In this document: piece by piece, positions 1-6,958 of the stretch
How positions within the stretch are numbered: the stretch's first letter is position 1
How the letters are laid out: each line of letters begins with the position of its first letter
NCBI GenBank assembly: GCA_012514775.1
Contig: JAAYZQ010000537.1
Span: 1 to 15,169 of the forward strand
DNA length: 15,169 nt
Direction: 5' to 3'
Source of the DNA: Anaerolineaceae bacterium
GTDB lineage: Bacteria > Chloroflexota > Anaerolineae > JAAYZQ01
Translations under genes and position numbers: made by a program
Notes under the pieces: generated by a model
The model's database searches: none
What the model saw: only the letters and a program-made list of their open reading frames with translations
What the model was told of the DNA's origin: nothing

Positions 1-2
1 CG

Positions 3-1541
3 GCCAGGGCACGGGAGAGGCTGGCGGCGAGCCCCGCCCCCGGCACCAACAACGTCCTGGTGGCCCACGGCAACGTCATCGCCGCCGCGGCCAATATCAC
101 GCTGGCCGAGGGCGAAGCCGCGGTCCTGGCGCCCGGCATCGGCGAGGCCAGCTTCACGCTGATTGCCCGGGTGCTGCCCGGGGAGTGGGCCGAGCTGGTG
201 TCGCAGTACGGCGCGGACGGTGCGGCGCAGACCTGCGAGCCGACGGCCCCCGACCAGCTTGGGCCGTTCTACGAGCCCGACGCCCCGGAGCGGGACAGCG
301 TCGGCCAGGGCCACGTCCTGGAGGGCATTGTCCGCTCGGCGGCCGACTGCTCGCCTATCCCGGGGGCGCGCATCGAGTTCTGGCTGGCCGGGGCCAACGG
401 CCAGTACGACGACGACCACCGCGCCACGGTCGTGGCCGGGCCCGATGGGACCTACCGCTTCGAGAGCAACCCGCCGCCGCCCTACAGCGGCCGCCCACCC
501 CATATCCATCTCCGGGTGACGGCCGCCGGCCATGAAACGCTGGTGACCCAGTACTATCCCGAGGCCGGCCAGGCGGAGGGCATCTTTGACCTGGTGTTGG
601 TGCCGCTCCCCGGCGCCGCCGGCGAGGACGCGCAGGCGCCCGCCGAGCCGGTCATCGTCGAGTATCCCGTGCCCGCCGGCTCGCGGCCCCACGACGTGGC
701 GCCCGCGGCCGATGGCGGGGTGTGGTACACGGCCCAGGGCTCCGGCGAGTTGGGCTACCTGGACCCTGAGACGGGCGAGACGCGGCACGTGGCCCTGGGC
801 AGCGGCTCGTCGCCCCACGGCGTCATCGTCGGCCCCGATGGCGCGCCGTGGATCACCGATAGCGGCCTGAACGCCATTGTCCGCGTGGACCCGGCCACCG
901 ACGAGGTGCAGCGTTTCCCGCTGCCGGACGATAGCCCCCGCGCCAACCTCAATACGGCGGCCTTTGACGGCGACGGCGTGCTGTGGTTCACCGGGCAGAA
1001 CGGCGTCTACGGCCGGCTGGACCCGGCGACCGGCGACGTGGAGGTGTATGACGCGCCGCGGGGCCGCGGGCCCTACGGCATCACCGCCACGCCCGACGGC
1101 GGCATCTACTACGCCTCCCTGGCGGGCAGCCACATCGCCCGGATCGACCTGGAGACGGGACAGGCCACCGTCATCGAGCCGCCGACGGCCGGGCAGGGGG
1201 CCCGGCGGGTGTGGTCCGACTCGACGGGCCGCTTGTGGGTCAGCGAGTGGAACGCCGGCCAGCTCGGGATGTACGATCCGGCGGGCGACTCCTGGCGCGA
1301 ATGGCGCCTGCCCGGCGACCACCCGCAGGCCTATGCCGTGTACGTGGACGACGAGGACATGGTCTGGCTGAGCGACTTTGGCGCCAATGCCCTGGTGCGC
1401 TTTGACCCGCGTACGGAAGAATTCGAGCAGTTCGTCCTGCCCGGCAGCCCGGCGGCCGTCCGCCAGATCCTGGGCCGGCCGGGGGAGATATGGGGTGCCG
1501 AATCGGGCGTGGACCAACTGGTGATGATACGAACCCGGTAA
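3..1541 (+). CDS. Histidine phosphatase tail / intradiol dioxygenase-like / Vgb-type propeller fusion, 5' partial
   Basis: The frame is open to the left edge, so the gene starts outside the window; the GTG at 60 is internal. Residue numbers here count from that GTG. Residues before about 50 resemble the C-terminal end of histidine phosphatases: 'NNVLVAHGN' carries the second core His (H3), followed by 'LAEGEAAVL' and 'RVLPGEWAEL'. Residues about 58-185 match intradiol ring-cleavage dioxygenases ('LGPFYEPD', 'RPPHIH'). The four expected Fe(III) ligands are present as Y116, Y142, H148 and H150. Residues about 198-493 hold seven repeats of the type 'DG.LWFT...I.RLDP.TG', as in the seven-bladed virginiamycin B lyase (Vgb) family. 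Each domain is recognised by motif; the substrate is unknown and the real activity of each part is untested. Ring cleavage of a catechol-like compound is only a possibility. A signal peptide cannot be judged because the N-terminus is missing. It converges with the next gene across an 80-bp gap. Confidence 0.8.
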   Translation, partial: ARARERLAASPAPGTNNVLVAHGNVIAAAANITLAEGEAAVLAPGIGEASFTLIARVLPGEWAELVSQYGADGAAQTCEPTAPDQLGPFYEPDAPERDSVGQGHVLEGIVRSAADCSPIPGARIEFWLAGANGQYDDDHRATVVAGPDGTYRFESNPPPPYSGRPPHIHLRVTAAGHETLVTQYYPEAGQAEGIFDLVLVPLPGAAGEDAQAPAEPVIVEYPVPAGSRPHDVAPAADGGVWYTAQGSGELGYLDPETGETRHVALGSGSSPHGVIVGPDGAPWITDSGLNAIVRVDPATDEVQRFPLPDDSPRANLNTAAFDGDGVLWFTGQNGVYGRLDPATGDVEVYDAPRGRGPYGITATPDGGIYYASLAGSHIARIDLETGQATVIEPPTAGQGARRVWSDSTGRLWVSEWNAGQLGMYDPAGDSWREWRLPGDHPQAYAVYVDDEDMVWLSDFGANALVRFDPRTEEFEQFVLPGSPAAVRQILGRPGEIWGAESGVDQLVMIRTR

Positions 1542-1621
1542 TGACCGGGATCTGTGGGTTGAACGATCACCTGCCGGGCGCCCAGGCCCGGGCCAGGCGA
1601 TGGCGAGTGCCCGGCCGTGGC

Positions 1622-2647
1622 CTAGCCCAGGAACCGGGCGCGGATGGCGGCCCAGACGACGTTCAGGATCAGGCCCAGGACGAACAACTGGCCCACCCGG
1701 CGGTTCAGGAGCATGGCCCAGCCCACGTACCACAGGGGCCAGACCGTCCAGCCGGGCGGGGCTTCGTCGGGCCGGGGCCGGGCATAATGGCGCAGGGCGA
1801 CGAGGAGGTGCGGCAGGGCCAGCAGGGTCAACAGGATCCAGAAGCCCATGGCGCCCACGGCCACCAGGACGACGAGGAGCAGGAAAAAGAGGACCATGAG
1901 GGCCATGTTCAGGACCCGCGCGTTCTTACCCCCCAACAGGACGGGAATGGAGTGCACGCCGATGGAGGCGTCTTCTTTCAGCTTGTCGATGTGCTTGCCC
2001 ACGAGCACGGTGGCCACGAGGAGGCCGTAGGGCAGGGTGGCAAGCCAGGTCAGGGGCGAGATGGTGCCGGCTACGACGTAATAGGTGCCGCCCGTCATCA
2101 GCGGGCCCCACACGACGAGGGCGGTCAGCTCGCCCAAGCCGCGGTGCTTGAGCTTGATGGGCCCGGCCACGTAGAACACGCTCAGGGCCAGGCCGGCCAG
2201 GGCAAAGGCGAAAACCCACGGGCGGCCGGCGGCGAAGCCCAGGTAGAGCATGATGGCCGCGTCGAGCAGGTTCAGGACGAGGATGGCTTGCAGCAGCCTG
2301 CGCGGCGTGGTCAGCCCGCCCAGCAGGGGGTGTGGCGCGTACTGCGCCCGGGGATAATCCTCGCTGTCCACGCCGTTCTTGACGTCCAGGTAGTCGTTCA
2401 GCAGGTTGTTGGCGGCGTGGGCAGCCACCAGGCCGGCGAGGCTCAGGAGAGCCAGGCCGGGCCGAAAATAGCCGTCGGCGGCGGCCAGCAGCGTGCCGAT
2501 GAGCGCTGAAATGATGGTCATGGCAAAGACGCACGCTCGGCTGATAACCAGCCAGCGGGCGATGGGATCCGCCCCGGAGACGTCGTCGACGTTGCAGCCG
2601 CGCAGGGCCTGCGCCCAGCTCCCAAACCTCGAACCCAACCTTGCCAT
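1622..2647 (-). CDS. UbiA/MenA-family membrane prenyltransferase
   Basis: A 341-residue integral membrane protein with about eight or nine hydrophobic segments. The first Asp-rich motif of the UbiA superfamily is at residues 80-94 ('NNLLNDYLDVKNGVD'). The second lies at 218-227 ('KHIDKLKEDA'), followed by 'GVHSIPVLLG', as in MenA/UbiA proteins. The family transfers a polyprenyl chain from its diphosphate, with Mg2+ held by these Asp residues, to an aromatic acceptor in the membrane. The 'NDYxD' form and the length suit 1,4-dihydroxy-2-naphthoate prenyltransferase (MenA-like, menaquinone synthesis), but the acceptor cannot be fixed and no other men genes are in view. The ATG at 2647 is chosen because AAAGGAGAT lies about 5 bp upstream and a consensus promoter lies just beyond it. 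Confidence 0.9.
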   Translation of the reverse strand: MARLGSRFGSWAQALRGCNVDDVSGADPIARWLVISRACVFAMTIISALIGTLLAAADGYFRPGLALLSLAGLVAAHAANNLLNDYLDVKNGVDSEDYPRAQYAPHPLLGGLTTPRRLLQAILVLNLLDAAIMLYLGFAAGRPWVFAFALAGLALSVFYVAGPIKLKHRGLGELTALVVWGPLMTGGTYYVVAGTISPLTWLATLPYGLLVATVLVGKHIDKLKEDASIGVHSIPVLLGGKNARVLNMALMVLFFLLLVVLVAVGAMGFWILLTLLALPHLLVALRHYARPRPDEAPPGWTVWPLWYVGWAMLLNRRVGQLFVLGLILNVVWAAIRARFLG

Positions 2648-2675
2648 GGCCTATCTCCTTTCCATGTACCCTCCC

Positions 2676-2704
2676 ATTATGCACGGTCCCCGGCAATTTG
2701 TCAA
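2676..2704 (-). promoter_or_regulatory. Sigma-A-type promoter of the UbiA-family gene
   Basis: Reading the minus strand, TTGACA (2704-2699, perfect -35) and CATAAT (2681-2676, 5 of 6) are separated by exactly 17 bp. The start point would fall near 2669, giving a leader of about 22 nt that contains the AAAGGAGAT ribosome binding site. The region is AT-rich against a GC-rich background. Confidence 0.8.
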
Positions 2705-2751
2705 AATTAATATCGGGTAATTCATCATAATGTGGAGCTGGCCCCGGCCGG

Positions 2752-3381
2752 TCAGTCAAAGGCGGCGGGGCGAGCTGGATCGTGGAGGTGGGCGCGCACT
2801 TCGGCCAGGTGGCGCTCGTTGGTGCGGTTCGACGACAGGGGCGGCAGCCCGTCGAAGGAAAAAAAGCCGGCGTCCAGCGTCTCGTCGCTGCCGCGGGCCT
2901 CGCCGCCCACGATGTCGCACAGAAACACGAGCTTGTAGGCGTGGTACAGCGACAGGGGGCGGCCGCTGCGATTGGCGTCAAAGACGCCGGCCAGCTTGCG
3001 GGCGACGACGTGAAAGCCGCTCTCCTCCAGCACCTCGCGGACCACCATCTCCGAGGGCTGATCGCCCACGTCGGCCCAGCCCCCGGGCATGCACCACAGG
3101 CCGTCGACCCGTTCCTGCACCAACAAGATCTGCCCGTCGCGCACGACGGCACCGCGCACGTCTACCTTGGGCGTCGCGTAGCCGGGCTGGGCGTGGAAAT
3201 CGGCCAGCATCTCTTCTCTGTCAAGGGAGGTGTGGCCGGCGACGATCTCGGCGGCAATCTCCATGAAGCGCGTGTAGCGCTGCACCTCGTAGGGGCTGTT
3301 GCTGTAGGTCAGGCCCGTCTGGCTGAGGGCCTGGATCTCTTGAGCCCACTGCAGCCAGCGGGGTATGGCGGATTCTGGCAT
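2752..3381 (-). CDS. Nudix hydrolase with Nudix_N_2-type N-terminal domain
   Basis: A 209-residue soluble protein. Residues 9-50 ('RWLQWAQEIQALSQTGLTYS...') match the helical N-terminal domain found in COG1051-type Nudix proteins. Residues 73-200 form the Nudix fold. The Nudix box runs from G101 to F123 with R115, E116, E119 and E120 in place; the first Glu of the pattern Gx5Ex7REUxEExGU is Asp (D107). Such enzymes hydrolyse nucleoside diphosphates linked to another group (ADP-ribose, nucleotide sugars and similar) using Mg2+ or Mn2+. The substrate cannot be read from the sequence. A longer frame reaches 3459, but GGGAGGAT 6 bp before the ATG at 3381 and the family-like start 'MPESAIPRWLQW' favour the shorter form. 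It follows the metallo-hydrolase gene on the same strand after a 93-bp gap with a strong inverted repeat. Confidence 0.88.
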   Translation of the reverse strand: MPESAIPRWLQWAQEIQALSQTGLTYSNSPYEVQRYTRFMEIAAEIVAGHTSLDREEMLADFHAQPGYATPKVDVRGAVVRDGQILLVQERVDGLWCMPGGWADVGDQPSEMVVREVLEESGFHVVARKLAGVFDANRSGRPLSLYHAYKLVFLCDIVGGEARGSDETLDAGFFSFDGLPPLSSNRTNERHLAEVRAHLHDPARPAAFD

Positions 3382-3411
3382 GAACGGATCCTCCCGCGCC
3401 CGAATCGCGGC

Positions 3412-3457
3412 GCGGTCGCCGGCACGCACCCCCCGGGCAGCACCTGCCGGCGACCGC
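3412..3457. repeat. 13-bp perfect inverted repeat between hydrolase and Nudix genes
   Basis: GCGGTCGCCGGCA (3412-3424) is perfectly complementary to TGCCGGCGACCGC (3445-3457), with a 20-base GC-rich loop. On the minus strand, in the direction of both neighbours, it lies between the stop at 3475 and the Nudix start at 3381. No T-run follows on either strand, so a classic intrinsic terminator is not supported. A transcript-stabilising hairpin, a Rho-dependent or non-canonical terminator, or a palindromic repeat element are possible. Confidence 0.75.
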
Positions 3458-3474
3458 AAAGGGGAACAGGCGCT

Positions 3475-4116
3475 TCAGTCTGATTCCAGGACGGCCACTT
3501 CCTTGTCGCACCTGTCAGCGAATTCGCGGCCGTCGGCGGAGGTGCCGATGCCCGATCCGTAGTGCATGGGCACGACGATCTCCGGGTTCAGCGTCCGCGC
3601 TGCCTCGGCCGCTTCTTCGGCGGTCATGACGTACGTGCCGCTCACCGGCAGAATGGCCACGTCACACTGGATGTCGGCCATCTCGGGGATGTGATCGGTG
3701 TCGCCGGCAAAATAGACGCGGACTCCCTGGACGGTGATGACATAGCCCACGTAGCCCGACTCGCGGGGGTGGAAGGGCTTGCCGGGCGAGCGGAACTTGT
3801 TGATGTTGTAGGCGGGCACGACCTCGATCTCGACGCCTTTGAGCGACAACTGGTCGCCGGGCTTGACTACCCGCGCCCCCGGGAGCTGGGCCGCCGCCGC
3901 GGCGGGAGCGACGATGGCAGTATCCGGCTTGCGGATCTTGGTCACGTCGTCCGCTGAGCAGTGATCGTAGTGCTCGTGGCTCACGAGCACCAGGTCGGCA
4001 GGGGGCAGGTCGCCCTTGAGCTGCCAGGGATCAAAGTAGATGACGGGTGGGCCGTCCAGCCGGAAGCTGTCGTGGCCCAGCCACGTCAAGCGGTTCACCA
4101 GGTCTTGAGCATTCAT
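3475..4116 (-). CDS. Metallo-beta-lactamase-fold metal-dependent hydrolase (UlaG-like, COG2220)
   Basis: A 213-residue cytoplasmic protein without a signal peptide. The metal motif HxHxDH is at residues 47-52 ('SHEHYDHCS'). Further expected ligands are D139 in 'YFAGDTDH' and H185 in 'VPMHYG'. The N-terminal 'LTWLGHDSFRL' with 'IYFDPWQL' is typical of the small UlaG-like group, which lacks a C-terminal extension. Family members are Zn- or Mn-dependent phosphodiesterase- or lactonase-like hydrolases; many have no known substrate and none is suggested here. The ATG at 4116 has GGAGG 7 bp upstream. It is probably cotranscribed with the downstream Nudix gene, although the inverted repeat between them could reduce read-through. 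Its own promoter is not clear: only a weak TATAGA near the start is visible. Confidence 0.88.
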   Translation of the reverse strand: MNAQDLVNRLTWLGHDSFRLDGPPVIYFDPWQLKGDLPPADLVLVSHEHYDHCSADDVTKIRKPDTAIVAPAAAAAQLPGARVVKPGDQLSLKGVEIEVVPAYNINKFRSPGKPFHPRESGYVGYVITVQGVRVYFAGDTDHIPEMADIQCDVAILPVSGTYVMTAEEAAEAARTLNPEIVVPMHYGSGIGTSADGREFADRCDKEVAVLESD

Positions 4117-4223
4117 ACTTATGCCTCCATTTCTCTATACTGCTCTCTACGCATCCAGAGCACTTCCCAAGCGACTGCGGGCAGCCGGGGCCGGAATTCG
4201 ATGGCCGCGGGACAGGGCCGGCC

Positions 4224-5264
4224 CTAGCACGGGCGGGCCCGCTGGTACTGGCGCGGCCAGGCAACGTCGCGACCCAGGGTGCCGGCGGCATCCAGGGGCC
4301 AGTAGGGGTTGCGCAGCAGCTCGCGGCCCAAGGCCACCAGGTCGGCGCGGCCGTTGCGCACGATCTCGTCTGCCAGTTCCGGTGCGCCGATGAGTCCCAC
4401 GGCCACCGTGGCGATCCCTGCCTCGCGGCGGATCTTTTCGGCAAAGGGCACCTGGTAGCCGGGGCCGACGCCGGGTGGCGCGGCGGGCACGGCGCCGCCC
4501 GAAGAGCAGTCTATGACGTCGACCCCCCGCGCCTTCAGCTCCCGGGCGACGACGACCAGATCGTCGGGCGTGAGGCCCCCTGCCGCCCAGTCGGTGGCCG
4601 ACACGCGGACCAGGAGGGGCCGATCCTCCGGCCACGCGCCGCGCACGGCGTCGACGACGCGCATCAAGAAGCGGCTGCGGCTTGCCAGGTCGCCCCCGTA
4701 CTCGTCGTCGCGGTGGTTGGAGAGGGGCGACAGGAACTGGTGGCACAGGTAGCCGTGAGCGCCGTGGATCTCGACGGCGTCAAACCCGGCTTCCAGGGCG
4801 CGGGCCGCCGCTGCCCCCCAGCCGGCGACGACGTCGTCGATCTCGCCTGCCGTAAGGGCCCGCGGGCTCTGCCAGCCCTCGTCAAAGGGGAGGGCGCTGG
4901 GGGCCACGGCCGTCTCCGGCCCCTGCCCCCGGGCAGAGCTCCAGGCCTTGCGGCCGGCGTGGGCCAACTGCACGGCCATGGCCGCGCCCTGGGCCTGCAC
5001 CAGGCGCACGATGCGGGCCAGGGGCTCGATCTGGGCGTCGTCCCACAGGCCCAGGTCCTCCGTGCTGATGCGCCCCCGGGCCTCCACGGCCGTCGCCTCG
5101 GCGATCAACAGGCCAACCCCGCCCACGGCCCGGGCCAGGTAGTGACCCAGGTGCCAATCGTTGGCCAGGCCATTGCTGGCCGAGTACATGCACATGGGCG
5201 ACATGACGATGCGGTTGCGTAGGGTTACGTCTCGCAAGGTCAGCGGCGAAAACAGGTCGGGCAT
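4224..5264 (-). CDS. namA: Old yellow enzyme family NADPH dehydrogenase (YqjM/NamA-type)
   Basis: A 346-residue FMN-binding (beta/alpha)8-barrel protein. Marks of the YqjM class are C25 in 'MSPMCMYSA' (the Cys that tunes the flavin), Y27, 'QLAHAGRKA' at 99-107, and H167/H170 in 'EIHGAHGYLCHQFLSPLSNH', which hold the substrate carbonyl. Near the C-terminus 'NGRADLVALGRELLRNPYWP' matches the FMN phosphate region. The family uses NADPH to reduce activated C=C bonds of enones, nitro compounds and similar electrophiles, often as a detoxifying enzyme in the cytosol; the physiological substrate is usually unknown. The ATG at 5264 has GAAGGAGG about 5 bp upstream and a plausible promoter 37 bp away. 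It is the first gene of a minus-strand series of four. Length and motifs look intact. Confidence 0.92.
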   Translation of the reverse strand: MPDLFSPLTLRDVTLRNRIVMSPMCMYSASNGLANDWHLGHYLARAVGGVGLLIAEATAVEARGRISTEDLGLWDDAQIEPLARIVRLVQAQGAAMAVQLAHAGRKAWSSARGQGPETAVAPSALPFDEGWQSPRALTAGEIDDVVAGWGAAAARALEAGFDAVEIHGAHGYLCHQFLSPLSNHRDDEYGGDLASRSRFLMRVVDAVRGAWPEDRPLLVRVSATDWAAGGLTPDDLVVVARELKARGVDVIDCSSGGAVPAAPPGVGPGYQVPFAEKIRREAGIATVAVGLIGAPELADEIVRNGRADLVALGRELLRNPYWPLDAAGTLGRDVAWPRQYQRARPC

Positions 5265-5300
5265 CGCGCCTCCTTCTGGTAAGCTCGACTCTCGGGGTTC

Positions 5301-5329
5301 ATTATAGCGACTTTTTGCGCCTGGTGCAA
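5301..5329 (-). promoter_or_regulatory. Promoter of the NamA-type gene
   Basis: On the minus strand TATAAT (5306-5301) is preceded by a 17-bp spacer and TTGCAC (5329-5324). The -10 is perfect and the -35 matches at TTG only, but the groES promoter in this window has the same TTGCAC with the same spacing. The start point would be near 5294, about 30 nt before the ATG. Confidence 0.65.
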
Positions 5330-5377
5330 CTTGCCCTCAAAATCGCGCAAATTTGGGCCGCGAGGCTCGAAAACCCG

Positions 5378-5406
5378 TTGACATGACCTGTCTTTTGTGC
5401 TATAAT
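5378..5406 (+). promoter_or_regulatory. Perfect consensus -35/-10 promoter of the SARP-like gene
   Basis: TTGACA at 5378-5383, a 17-bp spacer and TATAAT at 5401-5406 match the vegetative consensus at all 12 positions. The start point would lie near 5413. A second TATAAT (5424-5429) lies downstream without a partner -35. The transcript leader includes a short hairpin, CGAAC-ATCA-GTTCG, just before the ATG at 5467. This promoter is back to back with that of the NamA-type gene. Confidence 0.85.
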
Positions 5407-5466
5407 ATTAGACAGAATTCGGTTATAATCATCATTTATGTGAAGAAAAGCGAACATCAGTTCGTT

Positions 5467-6081
5467 ATGCTGGATGGTGACCTTGACTTGCTCACAACCT
5501 TCCAGGGTCCGGATACCGCCGATCTGCGGACGACTCGGCGGCTCACAGCGATCGAGCTGGGAACGGGGGCACGAGCACTACTTCTCGAAGCCCTGTTGCG
5601 AGACCGGGCCATGGGTGCTCGTGGGCCATCCGCCTTCCAACGCGAGCAGGCCCCGGCCATGAGTCAGGACGGGAGCGGCGCACCCTCGTCCAAGCCAGAC
5701 AGCGGCCTCCAGGTCCAGCTCGCCGCCCTGATTGCATCCCCTGCCTTCGACCTCCTGGGCTCACCTCCCCACGCCAGGCAGCCGGGCCTGGCTGCCTACT
5801 GCCTGGGCTCGTTCCGCCTCGTTTACAACCTGCACTCGGTCAGCCCCTGGCCCAGTCGCAAAGGCCTGGGCATCCTCGAGTATCTCATTCTCCACTATCC
5901 CACGCCAGTTTCCAAAGACGTGCTGATGGATGTTTTCTGGCCCGACGACGGACCCCAGGCAGCCCGCCGCAACCTGCACCAGGGGCTTGGGCGCTACCAG
6001 TTGGACCTGGTCGCCCGCCTGTTGCCTCCCGGCAATGGCCTCGGCCGGCTGGCAGGCCCCGTGATCGTCGTGGAGGAGTGA
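5467..6081 (+). CDS. Small orphan protein with SARP/BTAD-like winged-helix domain
   Basis: 204 residues if started at the ATG at 5467. The frame is open from further upstream (ATG at 5353 and 5383), but those codons lie before or inside the -35 box and cannot be in the transcript. Residues 1-105 are not recognised and look low in order. Residues about 110-178 resemble the winged helix at the start of large SARP/LuxR-type regulators: 'LGSFRLVYN', 'WPSRKGLGILEYLILHYPTPV', 'KDVLMDVFWPDDGPQAARRNL'. That would suggest DNA binding. The usual region between the recognition helix and the wing seems shortened ('LHQGLGRYQLD'), and no ATPase, TPR or receiver part follows. It may be a trimmed regulator or a decaying remnant; the strong promoter favours expression. 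No clear ribosome binding site precedes 5467. GTG at 5440 and ATG at 5659 are alternative starts. It converges with the next gene after 15 bp. Confidence 0.6.
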   Translation: MLDGDLDLLTTFQGPDTADLRTTRRLTAIELGTGARALLLEALLRDRAMGARGPSAFQREQAPAMSQDGSGAPSSKPDSGLQVQLAALIASPAFDLLGSPPHARQPGLAAYCLGSFRLVYNLHSVSPWPSRKGLGILEYLILHYPTPVSKDVLMDVFWPDDGPQAARRNLHQGLGRYQLDLVARLLPPGNGLGRLAGPVIVVEE

Positions 6082-6096
6082 CGGCCCCTTTCTCCC

Positions 6097-6321
6097 CTAG
6101 CCGTCCGGCGTGGAGCCCGCATTGCGTGAGCGCAGTGTGCGCACCGCGTCCTCTTTCATGCGTGTGAAACAATCCGGGCACATCCCGTGGGTAAACTGGG
6201 CGTGGGAGTGGGCCTGGATATAGGCCTCCACCGGCACCCAATTGCCATCCTCGTCTTCAATCTTGCGGCCGCACCAGGCGCAGATGGGAATGAGCCCACT
6301 CAGGGTCTCGATGGTGTGCAA
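6097..6321 (-). CDS. C-terminal CxxC...CPDC fragment of the response regulator
   Basis: The 74 residues from the ATG at 6321 carry the conserved Cys-rich tail ('ICAWCGRKIEDEDGNWVPVE', 'HSHAQFTHGMCPDC') that usually closes receiver proteins of this type. The paired Cys suggest a metal- or redox-binding site, but the role of the tail is not established. There is no ribosome binding site before this ATG, because the upstream bases encode the coiled coil. It is therefore best read as the detached end of the gene above, made only if the TAA is read through, is an error, or ribosomes restart. Confidence 0.45.
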   Translation of the reverse strand: MHTIETLSGLIPICAWCGRKIEDEDGNWVPVEAYIQAHSHAQFTHGMCPDCFTRMKEDAVRTLRSRNAGSTPDG

Positions 6322-6429
6322 GGCCTCCTGGAGCTCGGTGTTGCGCGTTTGCAGCTCGGCGTTCTGCTGCTCCAGCGCCCTGTTGGCCGTCTCGAGCTGC
6401 TTCTGTAGGCGGCGCAGGGCGATGTGCGT

Positions 6430-6813
6430 TTATACGCGGGCTAGCACCTCTTTGGCGTGGAAGGGCTTGGTGATATAGTCGGCTGCGCCCGCGTTAAAGG
6501 CCCGGATCTTGTCGTCTACCTCGGCGAGGGCGCTCAGAAACAGCACGGGAGTGTCTCGCGTCTCCTCGTTCGCCTTCAGGCGCTCGCATACCTGGTATCC
6601 GTTGAGGCCGGGCATCATCACGTCGAGCAGGATCAGGTCGGGCAGGATGTGTTGGGCCCGGTGCAGGCCTTCGTAGCCATCGTGCGCCACGCTGACCTGG
6701 TGCCCGCCGCTTCCGAGGATATAGCTCAGAAGTTGTGCACTGGCAATCTCGTCTTCGACGACGAGGATGCCACCTTTGCCAGCCGGGTGGCTGTGCACAG
6801 GGGTTCCAGACAT
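6430..6813 (-). CDS. Receiver-only product of the interrupted response regulator
   Basis: If the TAA is real, translation gives 127 residues: a short tail and a complete CheY-like receiver. The acidic pocket E20/D21, phospho-acceptor D64 ('ILLDVMMPGLNGY'), S94 and K116 ('DYITKPFHA') are all present, so it could still accept a phosphate from a histidine kinase; none is in the window. The start at 6813 is supported by AGGAGAG 9 bp upstream; the frame is open to 6987, but that part overlaps the promoter. No DNA-binding output domain is present in either half, so it probably acts by protein contact. It is divergent from dnaK and shares its control region. Confidence 0.75.
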   Translation of the reverse strand: MSGTPVHSHPAGKGGILVVEDEIASAQLLSYILGSGGHQVSVAHDGYEGLHRAQHILPDLILLDVMMPGLNGYQVCERLKANEETRDTPVLFLSALAEVDDKIRAFNAGAADYITKPFHAKEVLARV

Positions 6814-6846
6814 GATCTCAGTCTCTCCTGGTGGCCAAGAACGTGG

Positions 6847-6883
6847 GAGTTGCACACGGGGGGCACGACCCCGTTCCCAACTC
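6847..6883 (-). promoter_or_regulatory. Two-tier hairpin in the response-regulator leader
   Basis: GAGTTG (6847-6852) pairs with CAACTC (6878-6883), and inside it ACGGGG (6856-6861) pairs with CCCCGT (6869-6874), separated by 3-base bulges on each side. It lies in the roughly 140-nt leader predicted between the start point near 6952 and the ATG at 6813. A structural role in the leader is inference; no riboswitch class is recognised. Confidence 0.45.
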
Positions 6884-6958
6884 GAGAAGGGCGTCACTGG
6901 CTTCACGGCAACATTTGCCATTCGCGGCGCTGCGCTGCAGCCTGTCCGATCCGGGTAG

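Larger units (their letters stand above)
6097..6813 (-). pseudogene. Response regulator with C-terminal CxxC domain, interrupted by one in-frame TAA
   Basis: One reading frame runs from the ATG at 6813 to the stop at 6097 with a single internal stop, TAA at 6432-6430. Before it is an intact receiver domain ending '...KPFHAKEVLARV'. After it the frame continues as 'THIALRRLQKQLE', a coiled coil rich in Leu, Gln and Glu, then 'LSGLIPICAWCGRKI' and 'GMCPDC'. This order (receiver, coiled coil, Cys-rich tail with CxxC...CPDC) is a known architecture of single-protein regulators, so the two pieces were clearly one gene of about 238 codons. Related proteins usually have Gln or Glu where the TAA stands, so one base change (CAA or GAA to TAA) explains it. 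A true nonsense mutation, a sequencing or assembly error, or read-through are all possible. Confidence 0.8.

Noticed and set aside
1542..1621. Possible bidirectional terminator between the first gene and the UbiA-family gene (CCGGGC 1588-1593 with GCCCGG 1609-1614)
   Set aside because: Only 6 bp of stem with a 15-base loop in GC-rich sequence and no T-run; expected by chance.
1490..2509. 339-residue plus-strand frame opposite the UbiA-family gene
   Set aside because: Composition is the reverse-complement image of a hydrophobic protein (Gln/Gly/His-rich) and it overlaps the end of the first gene; the minus-strand gene has promoter, ribosome binding site and family motifs.
3382..3459. 26-residue N-terminal extension of the Nudix protein
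   Set aside because: It overlaps the inverted repeat, has no family similarity, and a good ribosome binding site precedes the ATG at 3381.
4214..4225. 12-bp palindrome AGGGCCGGCCCT at the end of the NamA-type gene
   Set aside because: No loop, overlaps the stop codon, and short GC palindromes are common at this composition.
5353..5466. Upstream extension of the SARP-like gene to the ATG at 5353
   Set aside because: The extension contains the -35 and -10 boxes, so those codons are not in the transcript.
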